From: Acidobacteriota bacterium
GTDB taxonomy: Bacteria; Acidobacteriota; Vicinamibacteria; Vicinamibacterales; JAFNAJ01
Length of the DNA stretch: 12,097 nucleotides
Direction of reading: 5' to 3'
Assembly: GCA_017860085.1 (NCBI GenBank)
Contig: JAFNAJ010000038.1
Coordinates: 1-12,097, forward strand
Below the pieces are notes generated by a model, which did not search any database, had not been told where the DNA came from, and saw only the letters and a program-made list of their open reading frames with translations. Made by a program: the position numbers and the translations under genes. This document shows, piece by piece, positions 6,161-12,097 of this stretch; within the stretch, counting starts at the first letter, position 1; every line of letters begins with the position of its first letter.

Positions 6161-7531
6161 GTGACACGCGCTCTCCGCATCTCGCAGGTCGGTGTTCGCG
6201 GCGTGGTTGGCCCAGGCCTGACTGCGACGCACGTGGTCGAGTTCGTCGCGGCCTTCGTCGCCTTCCTCCGCGAGCCGGGGGTCGTCGTCGTCGCGCGCGA
6301 CCCGCGGGCGAGCGGTCTGATGATCCGGGAGGTCACGGTTGCGGCGCTCCTCGCCTCGGGACGCGACGTCGTCGACCTGGGCATCGCACCCACGCCGGTC
6401 CTGCAGCACACGATCACGCGACTGCGGGCCGCGGGCGGCATCTCCATCGGCGCGAGCCACAACGCGCCGGAATGGAACGCGCTCAAGTTCTTTGGTGGCA
6501 GGGGTCGCTACCTGTCGACCGCCGAGGCCAACGAGCTGCTCGATTTCTATCACCTGGGCCGCTCCTGTTACGTGGGCCACGAGGCGCTCGGCACACTGAC
6601 CAGCGACGCGGGCGCCATCGACGCCTACCTCGACCAGCTGGCTGCGGCATTCGACTTCGACGCCTTGCGTCGGCTGACCGTCGTCGTCGACTGCTGCAAC
6701 GGCACGTCCGCGCTGGTGCTCGGTCGGCTGGGCCAGCGCCACGGGTTTCGCCCAGTGCTCATCAACGAGCGGCTCGAAGGCGTGGCCTTCGCGCACGAGC
6801 CGTCGACGACGGCACGGACCGTTGCGTTGCAGCTGGCGCCGGTGGTCGTACCGCTGGGCGCCGCGGCCGGGTTCCTCTTCGATGCGGATTCCGATCGTGT
6901 CGCCATCGCCGACAATCGCGGCCGGGCCCTGTCGGAGGAACTCGTGCTGCCCCTCGTCGCCGACTACTCGCTTCCGCGCGAGCAAGGCCGGACGGTCATC
7001 ACCAACCTCTCGACCACAGCGCTCGTCGACGACGTCGTGCGCGCGCACGGCGGCCGCGTGATGCGCGTGCCCGTGGGCCGGCAGGCCGCTGCCGACGCGT
7101 TGGCGAGTCTGCCGCCCGAGACCGTCGCACTGGCCGGCGAGGGCACCGGGGCGGTGATGATGCCACGCTTCAATTTCGCGTACGACGGGATTGCCTCGAT
7201 GCTCGCCGTGCTGTCGCTCATCGTCGAGGGCGGGAGAACGCTGGCCGACATGGTCGATGCCTACCCGCGATACGTCATGCTCAAGGGGGAGGTGCCCCTG
7301 GCCGCGTCGAGAATGCCTGCCGTGCTGGCGAGGCTACGCGAGCGTTTCGTCACCGGACGCGGGGGAGGTGTGGCCACGATCGTCGACGGCCTGCGGGTCG
7401 ATTGGCCCGACCGCTGGTTTCATGTGCGGGTCAGCCAGACCGAGCCGATCGTCCGGGTGATCTCCGAGCAACGAGGTGAGGCACCGGAGGCGCTTCACGC
7501 CTCTCTCCTCGAGGAGGTCAGGCGTGGCTAA
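6161..7531 (+). CDS. Phosphohexomutase (phosphomannomutase/phosphoglucomutase family), divergent copy
   Basis: A 456-residue alpha-D-phosphohexomutase. GTG 6161 is preferred: it places ALRISQVGVRGVVG at the normal N-terminus and has AGGA 10 nt upstream; an in-frame GTG at 6107 would add 18 unlikely residues, and the next in-frame ATG is at codon 54. The four domains are recognisable: the phosphoserine loop GASHNAPEWN (Ser99), the metal loop DADSDR (Asp241, 243, 245), the sugar-recognition loop AGEGTGAVM, and the C-terminal phosphate loop RVSQTEP. Each differs from consensus (TASHNP, GEGSNGG/GEQSGH, RxSNTEP), with Ala for Thr, an inserted Ala and Gln for Asn, while the catalytic Ser and three Asp remain. 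It interconverts hexose (or aminosugar) 1- and 6-phosphates; the exact sugar is unknown. It is the first gene of a four-gene operon and overlaps its paralogue by 8 bp. Confidence 0.9.
   Translation: MTRALRISQVGVRGVVGPGLTATHVVEFVAAFVAFLREPGVVVVARDPRASGLMIREVTVAALLASGRDVVDLGIAPTPVLQHTITRLRAAGGISIGASHNAPEWNALKFFGGRGRYLSTAEANELLDFYHLGRSCYVGHEALGTLTSDAGAIDAYLDQLAAAFDFDALRRLTVVVDCCNGTSALVLGRLGQRHGFRPVLINERLEGVAFAHEPSTTARTVALQLAPVVVPLGAAAGFLFDADSDRVAIADNRGRALSEELVLPLVADYSLPREQGRTVITNLSTTALVDDVVRAHGGRVMRVPVGRQAAADALASLPPETVALAGEGTGAVMMPRFNFAYDGIASMLAVLSLIVEGGRTLADMVDAYPRYVMLKGEVPLAASRMPAVLARLRERFVTGRGGGVATIVDGLRVDWPDRWFHVRVSQTEPIVRVISEQRGEAPEALHASLLEEVRRG
7511..7517 (+). promoter_or_regulatory. Strong Shine-Dalgarno for the second mutase
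   Basis: GAGGAGG inside the end of the preceding gene, 6 nt before GTG 7524. It decides the start of the second mutase, which would otherwise be ambiguous because the frame stays open upstream to 7476. Confidence 0.75.
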
Positions 7532-8912
7532 GCCCTGCGGGGAGAGCCGCCGCGAACATCTGCTGAAGATCGGCGTCTCGGGCGTCCGCGGCGTGGTCGG
7601 CGACTTCCTGACGCCAGCCATCGCCACGGCGTTTGCCCAGGCGTTTGGCACGTACGTCGGCGGTGGCCCTGTGGTCCTCGGTCGGGACACCCGCGCCAGC
7701 GGCGCCATGTTGGTGCACGCGGTCACCGGCGGACTGCTTGCCTCGGGCTGCGAGGTCGTGCAGGTGGGGGTTCTGCCGACACCGACGATCCAGGTCTACG
7801 TGAGCGCCACCGGAGCGCGAGGAGGCCTGGCGATCACGGCATCGCACAATCCTCCGGAGTACAACGCCCTCAAGCTCTTCAACGTGCGTGGACTGTTCTT
7901 CAACGGCTACGAACGGGCTGAGCTCGTCGACCTCTACCACCAGCGGGCGTTCCGTGAATCGGTCAACGCCGAGATGCGTGGCATCGTGGACGCGTCGCAC
8001 CTGGCACCGCGCATCCACCTGGATCGCGTCCTGGGGCTCGTGGATGTCCCTCGCATCCGCACCCGGCGGATGCGCGTCGCGCTCGACGCGGTCAACGGTG
8101 CCGCGTCGGTGATGTCTTGCACCTTTCTCCGGGACGATCTCGGCTGCGAACTCCACGCGATCGCGGTCGATCCCTCGCGTCCGTTTCCCCGGGATCCCGA
8201 GCCGCGTGCCGACACGCTGACCGACCTGGCGCGGCTCGTGGTCGAGACCGGCGCCGACATCGGGTTCGGCCAGGATCCGGACGGGGATCGCCTCGCGATC
8301 GTCGACGAGACAGGGCGTGTGCTCGACAACGACGACGTGCTGGCGATGGTCGTCGACAGCGCCCTGCCTCGTCTTCACGGGGACGTGGTCGTCAACCTCA
8401 CCACGTCGTCGGCCATCGACGACATCGCGCGCGCGCAGGGCCGGCGCGTCCACAGAACGCCGGTGGGTGAGGCCAACGTGGTCGAGATGATGGAAGCCGT
8501 GGGTGCGGCCATCGGCGGCGAAGGATCCAATGGGGGCGTGATTTGCCGCCAGGTTCACCTGTGCCGTGACAGCTTCGCCGCCATGGCGCTGGTCCTCGAT
8601 CGCGTCGCCGCCACCGGTCTACCGGTGTCCCAGCTGGCAGCCAAGCTGCCTCGATACGTGCGTCGCCAAGGGAAGGTGCCCTTCGAGCACGGTCGCCTGG
8701 GTCGGCTCGTGCAGCAGTTGGTCGAGGCGTTACCGGAGGCCGAAGCCGACACGAGCGATGGCCTGAAGTTGTCGTTGCCTGGTGGCTGGATCCACGTCCG
8801 CGCGTCGAACACCGAGCCGGTGCTTCGCATTGCCGCGGAGGCCCCTGATCGTGACGTGGCCGACGAGCTCTACGAGAAGGCCCTGGCTCTCGCCTCGCTG
8901 GAGCAACCGTGA
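7524..8912 (+). CDS. Phosphohexomutase (phosphomannomutase/phosphoglucosamine mutase family), canonical copy
   Basis: A 462-residue paralogue of the gene before it, starting at GTG 7524 behind GAGGAGG and overlapping it by 8 bp. It keeps textbook motifs: LKIGVSGVRGVVG near the N-terminus, phosphoserine loop TASHNPPEYN with Ser107, metal loop DPDGDR (Asp251, 253, 255), sugar loop GGEGSNGGVI at 331-340, and phosphate loop RASNTEP near the C-terminus. The GEG-NGG form is the one found in the archaeal-like ManB/GlmM branch, so phosphomannomutase, phosphoglucomutase and phosphoglucosamine mutase are all possible. It is cytosolic and needs Mg2+ and phosphorylation of the Ser. In the operon it would connect 6-phosphates to the sugar-1-phosphates used by the nucleotidyltransferase, whose start overlaps its stop by 4 bp. 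Confidence 0.93.
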   Translation: MAKPCGESRREHLLKIGVSGVRGVVGDFLTPAIATAFAQAFGTYVGGGPVVLGRDTRASGAMLVHAVTGGLLASGCEVVQVGVLPTPTIQVYVSATGARGGLAITASHNPPEYNALKLFNVRGLFFNGYERAELVDLYHQRAFRESVNAEMRGIVDASHLAPRIHLDRVLGLVDVPRIRTRRMRVALDAVNGAASVMSCTFLRDDLGCELHAIAVDPSRPFPRDPEPRADTLTDLARLVVETGADIGFGQDPDGDRLAIVDETGRVLDNDDVLAMVVDSALPRLHGDVVVNLTTSSAIDDIARAQGRRVHRTPVGEANVVEMMEAVGAAIGGEGSNGGVICRQVHLCRDSFAAMALVLDRVAATGLPVSQLAAKLPRYVRRQGKVPFEHGRLGRLVQQLVEALPEAEADTSDGLKLSLPGGWIHVRASNTEPVLRIAAEAPDRDVADELYEKALALASLEQP

Positions 8913-9730
8913 CACACGCCATCGGCAGAGCCGTCGTGCTCGCGCGGGGGCTCGGCACCCGGATGCGGCGCGACGACCCTGGCGCGGCGCAGGATGCAGC
9001 CCAGGCGCGCGTCGCCGACACCGGTCTCAAGGCGATGATCCCGATCGGCCGCCCCTTCCTCGACTATGTCCTGTCGAGCCTCGCCGATGCCGGCCTGACG
9101 TCGGTGTGCCTCGTCGTGGGTCCCGAACACCAGGCGGTCGAGGACTACTACACGCGGGTCGCGCCACCGCGGCGCGTGCACGTGGAATTTGCCGTGCAGC
9201 CCGAGCCGCGTGGGACCGCAGACGCGGTCCGTGCCGCGCGGGCATGGACCGGCGGCGACCCATTCGTGGTCCTCAACAGCGACAACCTCTACCCGGTCGA
9301 GTCGCTGCGGGCGCTGGCCCTCGCGACGCCGCCGGCGCTGGCGGCGTTCCATCGCGAGAACCTGGTCCGCGACGGGAACATCGACCCGGATCGGCTCGCG
9401 CACTTTGCCCTGCTGGAACTCTCGGCCGACGGGTTCATCGCGGATCTCGTCGAGAAGCCCGACCCGGCGACGTTCGCCCGCCTGTCGTCCCAACCTTATG
9501 TCAGCATGAACTCGTGGGCGTTCGACGAGCGGATCTTCGACGCCTGCGAGCGCGTGTCGCTGTCCGACCGCGGTGAACTCGAGTTGCCCCAGGCCGTGCG
9601 GCTGGCCGTCCGTCAGCTCGGTGCCCGGGTGCGCGTCATCTGCTTCGACCTGCCGGTGCTGGATCTCTCGCGGCGACGCGACATCGCGACCGTCGCCGCC
9701 CACCTGGCTGCGGTGACCCCAGACCCATGA
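8909..9730 (+). CDS. Sugar-1-phosphate nucleotidyltransferase
   Basis: A 273-residue GT-A-fold nucleotidyltransferase starting at GTG 8909 (GTGA overlap with the previous stop; GGAG 5 nt upstream). The nucleotide-binding loop is LARGLGTRMR at 11-20, the substrate-side Lys is Lys41 in KAMIPIGRPFLDYVL, the base/sugar segment is QPEPRGTADAV at 98-107, the metal Asp is Asp125 in LNSDN, and VEKPD lies at 181-185. About 20 residues separate the Arg loop from Lys41, with an Asp/Ala-rich stretch. It transfers an NMP from an NTP to a sugar-1-phosphate to give an NDP-sugar and pyrophosphate. Sequence alone does not say whether it uses UTP, GTP, CTP or dTTP. Its length is close to RmlA-like catalytic domains without a C-terminal hexapeptide domain. 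The next gene starts in its stop (ATGA), so kinase and transferase are probably made together. Confidence 0.88.
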   Translation: MTHAIGRAVVLARGLGTRMRRDDPGAAQDAAQARVADTGLKAMIPIGRPFLDYVLSSLADAGLTSVCLVVGPEHQAVEDYYTRVAPPRRVHVEFAVQPEPRGTADAVRAARAWTGGDPFVVLNSDNLYPVESLRALALATPPALAAFHRENLVRDGNIDPDRLAHFALLELSADGFIADLVEKPDPATFARLSSQPYVSMNSWAFDERIFDACERVSLSDRGELELPQAVRLAVRQLGARVRVICFDLPVLDLSRRRDIATVAAHLAAVTPDP

Positions 9731-11082
9731 CCGGGCGAGCGTTTGGCGCTGCACTGGCGAACGCGGGGCTCGGTCCCGACGCCGCCGCCCGCAAGGTCGT
9801 GCTGTTCGAACACGCGCTGGCGGTCTTGCAGGCGCGGCAGTCGGGACCGCTGGCCGGCAGCGTCCGCGGCCTCCACGTTCCCGGCCGTATCGAGGTCTTC
9901 GGCAAGCACACCGACTACGCCGGAGGACGCAGCCTCATCTGCGCGACGGACCGCGGCATCGTGGCGGTCGCCATTGCCCGTGACGACCAGCGTCTGGTCG
10001 TCATCGACGCGGCGACCAGGACGGAGGTCGCACTCGAGCTCGGGGCCGACGTGGTGGCCAGCGGGCCCGTGTGGGCGACATACGTGGAGGCCGTGGCCCG
10101 TCGCGTCGCGCGGAACTTCCCGTCGAGTCTCGGAGGCGCCACCATCGCGTTCGCGAGCGATCTGCCACAAGCCGCGGGCCTGAGCAGTTCGAGCGCCCTG
10201 GTCGTGGCCGTGTTCCTGGCCCTCGCGGGCGTGAGCCCGATCGAAGAGTGTGCCGAGTACGGTGACGCGATTCACACTCCGGAGGACCTGGCCGGCTACA
10301 TGGCGACGCTGGAGAACGGCTTGAGTTATGGCCGCTTGGCGGGCGATCGGGGCGTCGGCACTTTCGGGGGCAGCGAAGACCACACCGCCATGCTGTGCTG
10401 CCACGCCGGGATGTTGTCCCAATATGCGTTCTGCCCGGTCAGGCGGGAGGCCGATGTCGCGCTGCAGGACGATCTGGTGTTTGTCGTGGCCGCAAGCGGC
10501 GTGGTGGCGCAGAAGACGGGCGCCGCCCGCGAGGCCTACAACCGGGCCGCGCTGGCCGCAGGGACGGTGCTCGAACGCTGGAATCAGGTGACCGGCCGCC
10601 TCGACCTGTCCCTGGCAGCGGCGTGCACTGCTGCTCCGGATGCCCCCGAACGCATCCGCGACGCGCTCGCTCGCACCGGCGGCGATTCGACCTTCCCGGC
10701 CGCGGCGCTTCGCGACCGCTTCGACCAGTTCTGCGAAGAGAGCCTCACGATCGTGCCCGCTGCGTCGGCCGCCTTCGCGGCTGGCGACGTCGCCGCCGTC
10801 GGGACCTTGGCGGCACGGTCGCAGTGGTTGGCCGAGCGCTGCCTGGGCAACCAGGTGCCCGAGACCGTGCATCTCGCCCGTGCGGCCCCCCTGCTTGGTG
10901 CGCTCGCCTCGTCAGCGTTTGGAGCCGGCTTCGGCGGAAGTGTCTGGGCCCTGGTCACGCGCGGGCGCGCAGCGAGTTTTCTCGAAGACTGGCGGGGCGA
11001 CTACCTCGCCAGGTTTCCCGGTCGGTCGGCGGGCTGCACGTTCTTCGAGACCAGGCCGGGTTCACCCGTCATCCGAGCTTGA
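9727..11082 (+). CDS. Galactokinase-family GHMP sugar kinase with altered signature (GKHTDY)
   Basis: A 451-residue cytosolic sugar-1-kinase candidate, starting at ATG 9727 inside the previous stop (ATGA); it has no strong ribosome site, so coupling is likely. The galactokinase signature appears as PGRIEVFGKHTDYAGG at 52-67 (Arg54, His61, Asp63), the ATP loop as LPQAAGLSSSSA at 146-157, and the third GHMP motif as FGAGFGGSVWAL at 398-409. GGSEDH at 214-219 aligns with the galactokinase G-x-MDQ element, making Asp218 the likely catalytic base. Lys60 replaces the nearly invariant Glu of GEHTDY, which in galactokinases binds the sugar near C6. The N-terminus is about 25 residues longer than usual. 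It probably makes a sugar-1-phosphate for the adjacent transferase. Galactose is possible, but a uronic acid or other C6-modified sugar fits Lys60 better (inference). Confidence 0.85.
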   Translation: MTGRAFGAALANAGLGPDAAARKVVLFEHALAVLQARQSGPLAGSVRGLHVPGRIEVFGKHTDYAGGRSLICATDRGIVAVAIARDDQRLVVIDAATRTEVALELGADVVASGPVWATYVEAVARRVARNFPSSLGGATIAFASDLPQAAGLSSSSALVVAVFLALAGVSPIEECAEYGDAIHTPEDLAGYMATLENGLSYGRLAGDRGVGTFGGSEDHTAMLCCHAGMLSQYAFCPVRREADVALQDDLVFVVAASGVVAQKTGAAREAYNRAALAAGTVLERWNQVTGRLDLSLAAACTAAPDAPERIRDALARTGGDSTFPAAALRDRFDQFCEESLTIVPAASAAFAAGDVAAVGTLAARSQWLAERCLGNQVPETVHLARAAPLLGALASSAFGAGFGGSVWALVTRGRAASFLEDWRGDYLARFPGRSAGCTFFETRPGSPVIRA

Positions 11083-11107
11083 CCGGCGGCTTTCGTCACT
11101 GCCGGCC

Positions 11108-11120
11108 CGCGTGCCACGCG
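11108..11120. terminator. Perfect small palindrome after the sugar operon
   Basis: CGCGT-GCC-ACGCG (a 13-bp inverted repeat about one base) lies 26 bp after the kinase stop, in the 163-bp spacer before the next gene. It could fold into a 5-bp GC-rich hairpin. No T-run follows, so intrinsic termination is unproven and an operator role is equally possible. Confidence 0.25.
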
Positions 11121-11192
11121 ATGCCTTCGGATTCGCGTCGGCATTCACACCGGTGAGACGGGCGGGCCACGCGGCGGCGCGATTCGTTGGAG

Positions 11193-11198
11193 TATCAT
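11193..11198 (+). promoter_or_regulatory. Candidate -10 element for the aldo/keto reductase
   Basis: TATCAT (five of six to TATAAT) lies 47 bp before the start codon in an otherwise GC-rich spacer. It is flanked by two copies of TCGTTGG (11184-11190 and 11213-11219). No good -35 is visible at 17 bp. The site indicates that the reductase is probably transcribed separately from the sugar operon. Confidence 0.35.
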
Positions 11199-11245
11199 GG
11201 CGCGACGCCCTCTCGTTGGCGTGACCGTCCCGCTGGAGGTTCCCC

Positions 11246-12097
11246 ATGAGCGCCGAGAAGATCACCCGTCGCGAGTTCGTGCAGCGGACAACCGTCGGTG
11301 CCGCCGGGCTGGCCGTGGCCGGGCGGGCCTTGGGCGCTCCCAACACGATGGCCGAGCGCGCTCTCGGACGGACGGGGCACAACGTCCGGCTGTTCAGCCT
11401 TGGCGGCCAGGCGACGCTCGAAAAGGCCGGAACCACCGAGCAGTCGCTGGCGATCATCCATCGCGCGATCGACCTGGGCGTGAACTACATCGACACCGCA
11501 GCGCGCTACGGCCGGGGCATCAGCCAGACCTACATCGGCGAGGTCATGAAGACCAGGCGTCGCGAGGTGTTTCTCGCCAGCAAGACCCACGACCGCACCC
11601 GCGATGGCTCGCTGCAGCTCCTTGATGAGAGCCTCAAACTGCTCCAGACCGATCACCTCGACCTGTGGCAGCTCCACAACGTGCGAACCGACGAGGAAGT
11701 GGAACAGATTCTGGGGAAGGGTGGCGCCATCGAGGCGATGCTCAAGGCACGCGACGAGAAGATGGTGCGATTCCTCGGCATCACGGGTCACTACGATCCG
11801 GACGTGCTCGCCCGGGCGCTCGAGCGCTTTCCGTTCGATGCCATCCTGATGGCCGTCAACCTCGCCGACCGCCATCGTTTGTCGTTCATCGACCGGCTCC
11901 TGCCGGTGGCCAACCGCAAGGGCATGGGCGTGATCGGGATGAAGGTCCCCGCTCGCGGCCGCATGTTCAAGGAGGGCGGCGTCACGTCGATGAAGGACGC
12001 GATGCACTACGTGCTCTCCCAGCCGGTCAGCACCGTGATCATCGGCTGCGACACGGTCGAGCAGCTCGAGGAGAACGTGCGGCTTGCCGTCACGTTC
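11246..12097 (+). CDS. Tat-exported aldo/keto reductase, 3' end missing
   Basis: The first 284 codons of an aldo/keto reductase that continues past the right edge. ATG 11246 has GGAGG 6 nt upstream (11235-11239). The N-terminus is a twin-arginine signal: TRREFVQ at 7-13, then TTVGAAGLAVAGRALGA as the hydrophobic stretch, so the enzyme probably folds in the cytoplasm and is exported or membrane-anchored. The AKR barrel follows (MAERALGRTGHNVRLFSLGG), with the catalytic tetrad visible as Asp83 and Tyr88 in NYIDTAARYG, Lys113 in ASKTH and His144 in WQLHN. The phosphate-binding end of the NAD(P) site is in VIIGCDTVEQLEENV at 264-278. Substrate unknown; some relatives with this layout carry a C-terminal ferredoxin-like domain, which cannot be checked here. 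The 163-bp gap and a TATCAT box suggest a separate transcript. Confidence 0.9.
   Translation, partial: MSAEKITRREFVQRTTVGAAGLAVAGRALGAPNTMAERALGRTGHNVRLFSLGGQATLEKAGTTEQSLAIIHRAIDLGVNYIDTAARYGRGISQTYIGEVMKTRRREVFLASKTHDRTRDGSLQLLDESLKLLQTDHLDLWQLHNVRTDEEVEQILGKGGAIEAMLKARDEKMVRFLGITGHYDPDVLARALERFPFDAILMAVNLADRHRLSFIDRLLPVANRKGMGVIGMKVPARGRMFKEGGVTSMKDAMHYVLSQPVSTVIIGCDTVEQLEENVRLAVTF

Noticed and set aside
6116..7048. 310-codon minus-strand frame opposite the first mutase
   Set aside because: No motif, composition typical of an antisense frame, and the mutase motifs occupy the plus strand.
7518..8558. 346-codon minus-strand frame opposite the second mutase
   Set aside because: Same reasoning: an antisense shadow of a gene with canonical motifs.
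9727..11082. Reading the kinase/transferase pair as the heptose (HddA/HddC) or Leloir (GalK/GalT) pathway
   Set aside because: The kinase has the galactokinase signature rather than heptose kinase features, no isomerase, phosphatase, GalT or GalE is present, and the signature Glu is changed.
11197..11625. 142-codon frame starting just after the TATCAT box
   Set aside because: Overlaps the aldo/keto reductase in another frame, is Arg-rich and lacks motifs. The GGAG before it is poor evidence against the strong reductase start.
1..12097. Defence island, prophage, CRISPR or mobile element
   Set aside because: No repeats, integrase, transposase, nuclease, toxin-antitoxin pair or tRNA-associated junction was seen; all genes are metabolic or secreted enzymes with uniform base composition.

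Overview
The window is GC-rich bacterial DNA in which nearly every base is coding. Protein types and gene style (a secreted M14 zinc peptidase, a periplasmic Ntn-hydrolase acylase, a Tat-exported aldo/keto reductase, GTG starts, 1-8 bp gene overlaps) suggest an Acidobacteriota genome, possibly class Vicinamibacteria. That assignment is an inference from general resemblance, not from a marker gene. I see no rRNA, tRNA, CRISPR array, insertion sequence, integrase or phage gene.

Layout: (1) bases 1-477, minus strand: a short peroxiredoxin-like gene that has lost its catalytic middle, followed 4 bp later by the 5' part of gpmA (phosphoglycerate mutase), which runs off the left edge. (2) 581-3086, plus strand: a two-gene unit of a small charged helical protein of unknown function and a secreted penicillin-acylase-family (PvdQ/AHL-acylase-like) amidase, 1 bp apart. 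(3) 3129-5960, minus strand: a large exported M14 carboxypeptidase-like protein with a long C-terminal region, convergent with the acylase. (4) 6161-11082, plus strand: a tightly overlapped four-gene operon (overlaps of 8, 4 and 4 bp) of two tandem but divergent phosphohexomutases, a sugar-1-phosphate nucleotidyltransferase and a galactokinase-family GHMP kinase. (5) 11246 to the right edge, plus strand: a Tat-signal aldo/keto reductase, incomplete at its 3' end.

The four-gene operon is the most coherent system. The kinase would make a sugar-1-phosphate, the nucleotidyltransferase would activate it to an NDP-sugar, and the mutases would link 1-phosphates to 6-phosphates of the central hexose pool. 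The kinase carries Lys in place of the Glu of the galactokinase GEHTDY signature, a position that contacts the sugar near C6. The substrate is therefore probably not plain galactose, and a C6-acidic sugar such as a uronate is a reasonable guess. The second item worth attention is the peroxiredoxin gene: an in-frame loss of roughly 90 codons joins a normal N-terminus to a normal C-terminus and removes the peroxidatic cysteine, while the ribosome binding site and reading frame remain intact.
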